A DNA stretch of 32,967 nucleotides, taken from Elusimicrobia bacterium RIFCSPLOWO2_01_FULL_59_12 (lineage in GTDB: Bacteria; Elusimicrobiota; Elusimicrobia; 2-01-FULL-59-12). The stretch is from assembly GCA_001800075.1 (NCBI GenBank), contig MGUR01000014.1, positions 18,034-51,000 of the forward strand, given 5' to 3'. The notes under the pieces are model-generated. The model did not search any database, was not told the DNA's origin, and saw only the letters and a program-made list of their open reading frames with translations. The position numbers and the translations under genes were made by a program. Below, piece by piece: positions 30,697 through 32,967 of this stretch; within the stretch, counting starts at the first letter, position 1, and the number at the start of each line of letters is the position of its first letter.

Positions 30697-30879
30697 ATGT
30701 CGCTAACCAACGTCGCAATGCTCGGGATCCTGATGGGGTTGGTATTCCTCGTTGTGGGGTTCCTCATGGAAGGGCCGCAGGCGGGCGCCGAACCGGCGTG
30801 GAACCGGGCCAAGCACGTTCACAAAAAAACGAAAAGGCGCATCGGCCGCGTGCCGCATTTACACCGTCACGCGGCGTAG
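30697..30879 (+). CDS. small single-helix membrane protein in the motor operon
   Basis: A 60-residue product with one strong hydrophobic helix (VAMLGILMGLVFLVVGFLMEG, about 6-26) and a basic, His-rich tail (NRAKHVHKKTKRRIGRVPHLHRHAA). A good ribosome site, AAGGAG at 30684-30689, lies seven bases before ATG 30697. That, with its place between flbD and motA, argues that it is real. I recognise no family. FliL-like or stator-accessory roles are conceivable from position, but there is no FliL domain. Orientation would put the basic tail in the cytoplasm by the positive-inside rule. Repeat copy 7 separates it from motA. Confidence 0.6.
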   Translation: MSLTNVAMLGILMGLVFLVVGFLMEGPQAGAEPAWNRAKHVHKKTKRRIGRVPHLHRHAA

Positions 30880-30896
30880 CGGCCGTTCGTTTAGCC

Positions 30897-30966
30897 GTCA
30901 CCCCCGCGGACGCGGGGGTCCAGTGGCGTTGACGTCCCTGGATCCGCCAGACGTCCGACGGATGAC
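30897..30966. repeat. palindromic repeat, family A copy 7 (paired), inside the motor operon
   Basis: It starts GTCACCCCCGC with the hairpin CCCCCGCGgaCGCGGGGG, then TCCAGTGGCGTTGACGTCCCTGGA and an ending GGATGAC. It lies between the small membrane protein and motA, ending 19 bases before the motA start. Confidence 0.85.
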
Positions 30967-30985
30967 AAAAATGGAGGAGTTTTAG

Positions 30986-31762
30986 ATGGATATCGCAACG
31001 CTCGTAGGGATTGTCGTCGGCATGGGGCTGGTCATCGTCGCGATTCTGCTCGGGGAAGGGATCGCCGGGTTCAAACCTTTCCTGAACTACGAGGCCTTCC
31101 TGATCGTGATGGGAGGGACGTTCTGCGCGCTGCTGGTGAACTATCCCATCGCCCAGGTCTTCGGCATCTTCAAGGTCTTGAAGAAGGTCCTGACGTCCAG
31201 CGGGGAGGACACCTCCGAGATCGTCACCACGTTTGTGAACTTCGCCAAAAAGGGCCGGACGGAAGGGTTCCTCGCTTTGGAAGGCGACGTCAAACTGGTG
31301 AAAAACGATTTCTTGAAGCGCGGCGTCCAGCTGGTGATTGACGGCTCCGACCAGGAATTCATCCGCAACATGATGGACACCGAACTGGGGTTCATCCGCG
31401 AGCGGCATAAAGTGGGACAGGAAATATTCAATTCGCTGGGCACCTACAGTCCGGCCTTCGGCATCATCGGAACGGTCTTAGGCATGATCCTGATGCTGAA
31501 CTCCATCTCGGATGTCGAAGAGGTGCCGCGAAAGATGGCGCTGTGCCTGGCGGCCGCGTTTTTTGGTCTGGGGTCGGGGTACATGTTTTTTCTCCCGATG
31601 GCGGGCAAGCTGCGGCGCCGGTCGGAGGAAGAGCTTTTGGTCAAGGAAATCATCATCCGGGGCGTCCTGCTGCTGCAAAGCGGGGTCAGCCCCAGCATCA
31701 TGGAAGCCAATTTAAAAGCTTATCTCGAACCCGCCAAGCGAGCCCTGATTCGGAGCCAATAA
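30986..31762 (+). CDS. motA: MotA flagellar stator protein
   Basis: Inner-membrane stator subunit; with MotB it forms a 5:2 ion channel whose rotation turns FliG. At 258 residues it is the standard MotA length. It opens MDIATLVGIVVGMGLVIVAILLGEG (helix 1) and has a second helix near 34-52. The cytoplasmic charged segment is KKGRTEGFLALE (about 88-99), in which the Arg and Glu positions that contact FliG are kept. SLGTYSPAFGIIGTVLGMILML carries the channel proline in helix 3. FFGLGSGYMFFLPMAGKLRRR, with its proline, is helix 4. VKEIIIRGVLLLQSGVSP is also typical. ATG 30986 has AGGAG ten bases upstream (30972-30976). motB begins four bases after its stop. Ion choice (H+ or Na+) cannot be told. 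Confidence 0.95.
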   Translation: MDIATLVGIVVGMGLVIVAILLGEGIAGFKPFLNYEAFLIVMGGTFCALLVNYPIAQVFGIFKVLKKVLTSSGEDTSEIVTTFVNFAKKGRTEGFLALEGDVKLVKNDFLKRGVQLVIDGSDQEFIRNMMDTELGFIRERHKVGQEIFNSLGTYSPAFGIIGTVLGMILMLNSISDVEEVPRKMALCLAAAFFGLGSGYMFFLPMAGKLRRRSEEELLVKEIIIRGVLLLQSGVSPSIMEANLKAYLEPAKRALIRSQ

Positions 31763-31766
31763 ACGC

Positions 31767-32567
31767 ATGAAACGCGAAATGATCGATGCCTCAGACCCGC
31801 GGGTGACCTTGATCGGCCACCCCGCGCCGGCCTGGCTGGTCAACTACGCGGACCTGATGACCGAACTGTCCTGCTTTTTTATCATCCTCTATGCGCTGTC
31901 GGCGTCTCTGAACAAGGACGTGCAGAAGGCGAAAAAAGAGGTCGAAGAGACGATGAAGCAGGAGCAGGTGCAGGGCCAGGTGAAAGTCGACAAAGAGGGC
32001 ATGAAAATCACGCTCGAAGAGCAGGGGGAAAACGTTTTCTTCAACAGCGGTTCGGCCGATCTGTCACCCCGCATGAAGGAGATCATGGCCAAGATCGTGC
32101 CCTCGCTCCGCACCCTGGCCAAAGAAAACCACCAGATCATCGTCGAGGGCCACACCGATGACGTCCCGATTCATAACCCCCAGTTTCCGTCCAATTGGGA
32201 ATTATCCACCGCCCGCGCGACCAGCGTCGTGCAGTACATGATCCGAGGGCTGCAATTCCCGCCGGATCGTTTAGGGGCGATCGGATACGGGCAGTTCCAG
32301 CCGGTGGTCCCCAACGATTCCCCCGAAAACCAATCCCGGAACCGCCGCGTCGTGTTTTTTGTGAAGAACGCCCCTGCGAAATTCAAATCGGAGAAAGAAG
32401 CCGCCCGGGAAGAAAACGTGCAGGAACACGCCCCGCCCGCCGCGGAGGATGCGGCTGGATCCGAAGGCGAATCGGCGCCGCCCCTGCCTGCCGGACAGGC
32501 CGGCGCTGAAGAACAAGACGTTTCCAACCCCATCCCGGAAGCGGACAGCCAGCCCGTCAACGAATAA
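31767..32567 (+). CDS. motB: MotB flagellar stator protein
   Basis: Anchors MotA to peptidoglycan and provides the ion-binding aspartate. In the 266-residue product the N-terminal APAWLVNYADLMTELSCFFIILYALSAS is the plug-helix region, and Asp29 in YADLMT is the essential carboxylate. A short linker follows, then the OmpA-like peptidoglycan domain (about 90-205): FFNSGSADLSP, IVEGHTDDVPI, NWELSTARATSVVQYMI, IGYGQFQP and QSRNRRVVFFV. The tail (about 210-266) is acidic and Pro/Ala-rich and includes PPLPAGQAGAEEQ. That segment is coded by a small palindrome (32486-32500), so it is probably a translated repeat. It closes the motor operon in this window; the gene ends before a repeat-rich gap. Confidence 0.95.
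   Translation: MKREMIDASDPRVTLIGHPAPAWLVNYADLMTELSCFFIILYALSASLNKDVQKAKKEVEETMKQEQVQGQVKVDKEGMKITLEEQGENVFFNSGSADLSPRMKEIMAKIVPSLRTLAKENHQIIVEGHTDDVPIHNPQFPSNWELSTARATSVVQYMIRGLQFPPDRLGAIGYGQFQPVVPNDSPENQSRNRRVVFFVKNAPAKFKSEKEAAREENVQEHAPPAAEDAAGSEGESAPPLPAGQAGAEEQDVSNPIPEADSQPVNE
32486..32500. repeat. small palindrome inside the motB tail
   Basis: GCCTG-CCGGA-CAGGC (32486-32500) encodes part of the LPAGQAG run in the disordered tail of MotB. Similar translated palindromes giving 'PAGQAG' peptides occur in other bacterial genomes, so it is likely a repeat insertion in frame. Confidence 0.55.
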
Positions 32568-32572
32568 TTCCT

Positions 32573-32655
32573 TATGTTACGTGTTACGGTGCCTGGCACA
32601 CAGCTAAAACCTACGCGTCCGCTGGGACACACGTGCCGGGCACCTGTGGTACATA
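32573..32655. repeat. imperfect inverted repeat after motB
   Basis: 32573-32600 (TATGTTACGTGTTACGGTGCC...) pairs partly with 32627-32655 (...GGCACCTGTGGTACATA). 32624-32644 is an inverted copy, with one mismatch, of the unit at 13323-13343. It may end or stabilise the motor transcript. The gap 32568-32760 holds this repeat and G-rich sequence, and I see no gene in it. Confidence 0.6.
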
Positions 32656-32760
32656 TAAAAAAGTAGCGGGGTGGAGTCGGACCTAGCATTTCGGCAGGTG
32701 CTTAAATGTCCCCCGACCTCCGGCTGATTTCGGGGGTCCGGCGGGGGTAGGATCGCGGCC

Positions 32761-32952
32761 ATGGCCCCGCCACCTGCTTCCGAAGGAACCCGGCCGCGGC
32801 AGGCGGCCGAAGCGCTGAAAGTCCGGGTCAACGATCCTGCCCGCCCCACCTTAGACCTCGCCCGCGACCTCCAATCCCACCTGGACGCCTACCCTCAAAG
32901 CCAGAAAGAGCTATCTGAAAGCTGGGTGTTCCCCAGAAGCGTCCTTATTTAA
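32761..32952 (+). CDS. possible short hypothetical protein
   Basis: A 63-residue open frame from ATG 32761 with a GGTAGG about ten bases ahead. The product (ALKVRVNDPARPTLDLARDLQSHLDAYP and a short C-terminus ending SWVFPRSVLI) is polar, has no signal, helix or motif, and matches no family I know. Its last residues end just before the window edge. It may be a chance frame, a decayed fragment or a real small gene. Nothing in its surroundings points to a role. Confidence 0.25.
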   Translation: MAPPPASEGTRPRQAAEALKVRVNDPARPTLDLARDLQSHLDAYPQSQKELSESWVFPRSVLI

Positions 32953-32967
32953 GCCAAGTTCTCGCTC

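Noticed and set aside
4383..30966. The dispersed repeats as a CRISPR array
   Set aside because: Copies are palindromic, kilobases apart and without regular spacers or cas genes.
30986..32567. The motA/motB pair as ExbB/ExbD or TolQ/TolR
   Set aside because: Four-helix MotA with its cytoplasmic charged loop, a MotB with a peptidoglycan domain, and the adjacent FlbD and FliG domains all point to a flagellar-type stator.

Overview
This window is one stretch of a moderately GC-rich bacterial chromosome from an organism with a Gram-negative envelope. Supporting signs are an outer-membrane-like beta-barrel protein with a signal peptide, a Tat-type Rieske protein, a MotB with a peptidoglycan-binding domain, and anchored or exported c-type cytochromes. 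Genes are tightly packed, often with 4-base ATGA-type overlaps, and the intergenic gaps are full of palindromic repeats. The mixture (alpha2/beta2 glycyl-tRNA synthetase behind recO, LDH-like malate dehydrogenase, b6-type cytochrome complex, fused FliF/FliG motor protein) fits an uncultivated lineage such as Omnitrophota or Elusimicrobiota. That placement is a guess. I see no rRNA, tRNA, CRISPR, IS transposase or phage gene.

Layout. 1-4.3 kb: 3' part of recO, glyQ, glyS and an uncharacterised membrane protein, all overlapping. 4.4-7.9 kb: a DUF192 protein, a GspE/PilB secretion or pilus ATPase, and an overlapping zinc ribbon-GAF-HD-GYP protein that may tie it to cyclic-di-GMP. 7.9-12.7 kb: malate dehydrogenase, type III pantothenate kinase, a beta-barrel protein and BipA/TypA. 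12.9-15.0 kb: a secreted cysteine-rich protein, a GIY-YIG protein and an LplT-like MFS transporter. 15.0-18.7 kb: a compact three-gene set resembling lysine 6-dehydrogenase, an aldehyde dehydrogenase and a 2-oxoadipate dioxygenase/decarboxylase (DUF1338). Together these would convert lysine to D-2-hydroxyglutarate if an aminotransferase is supplied elsewhere. 18.9-21.2 kb: a cold-shock protein on the minus strand and a UPF1/IGHMBP2-like helicase. 21.25-27.6 kb: a respiratory block of Rieske protein, fused b6-type cytochrome b, pentahaem and monohaem cytochromes c, FixC-like ETF:quinone oxidoreductase, FixX-like ferredoxin and a NifU-like scaffold. Electrons from flavoproteins would enter the quinone pool through FixC/FixX and leave through the bc complex to the cytochromes.

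28.5-32.6 kb holds the most unusual system. One protein joins an export signal, a FliF C-terminal-like periplasmic region and membrane anchor, FliG middle and C-terminal domains, and TPRs. It is followed by FlbD, a small one-helix membrane protein, MotA and MotB. This is a rotor plus stator set in which the rotor protein is built directly into the membrane. The usual FliF ring-building domains and the FliG N-terminal domain are missing, and no other flagellar gene is visible here.

At least seven copies of a GTCATCCCCGC/GCGGGAATGAC palindromic repeat family lie in gaps, several inside operons. A second, less standard set of gap hairpins has arms made of reiterated 7-10 base words. Some palindromes have entered reading frames (coaX, the MFS C-terminus, the motB tail). 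The coaX insertion carries a run of 13 G.
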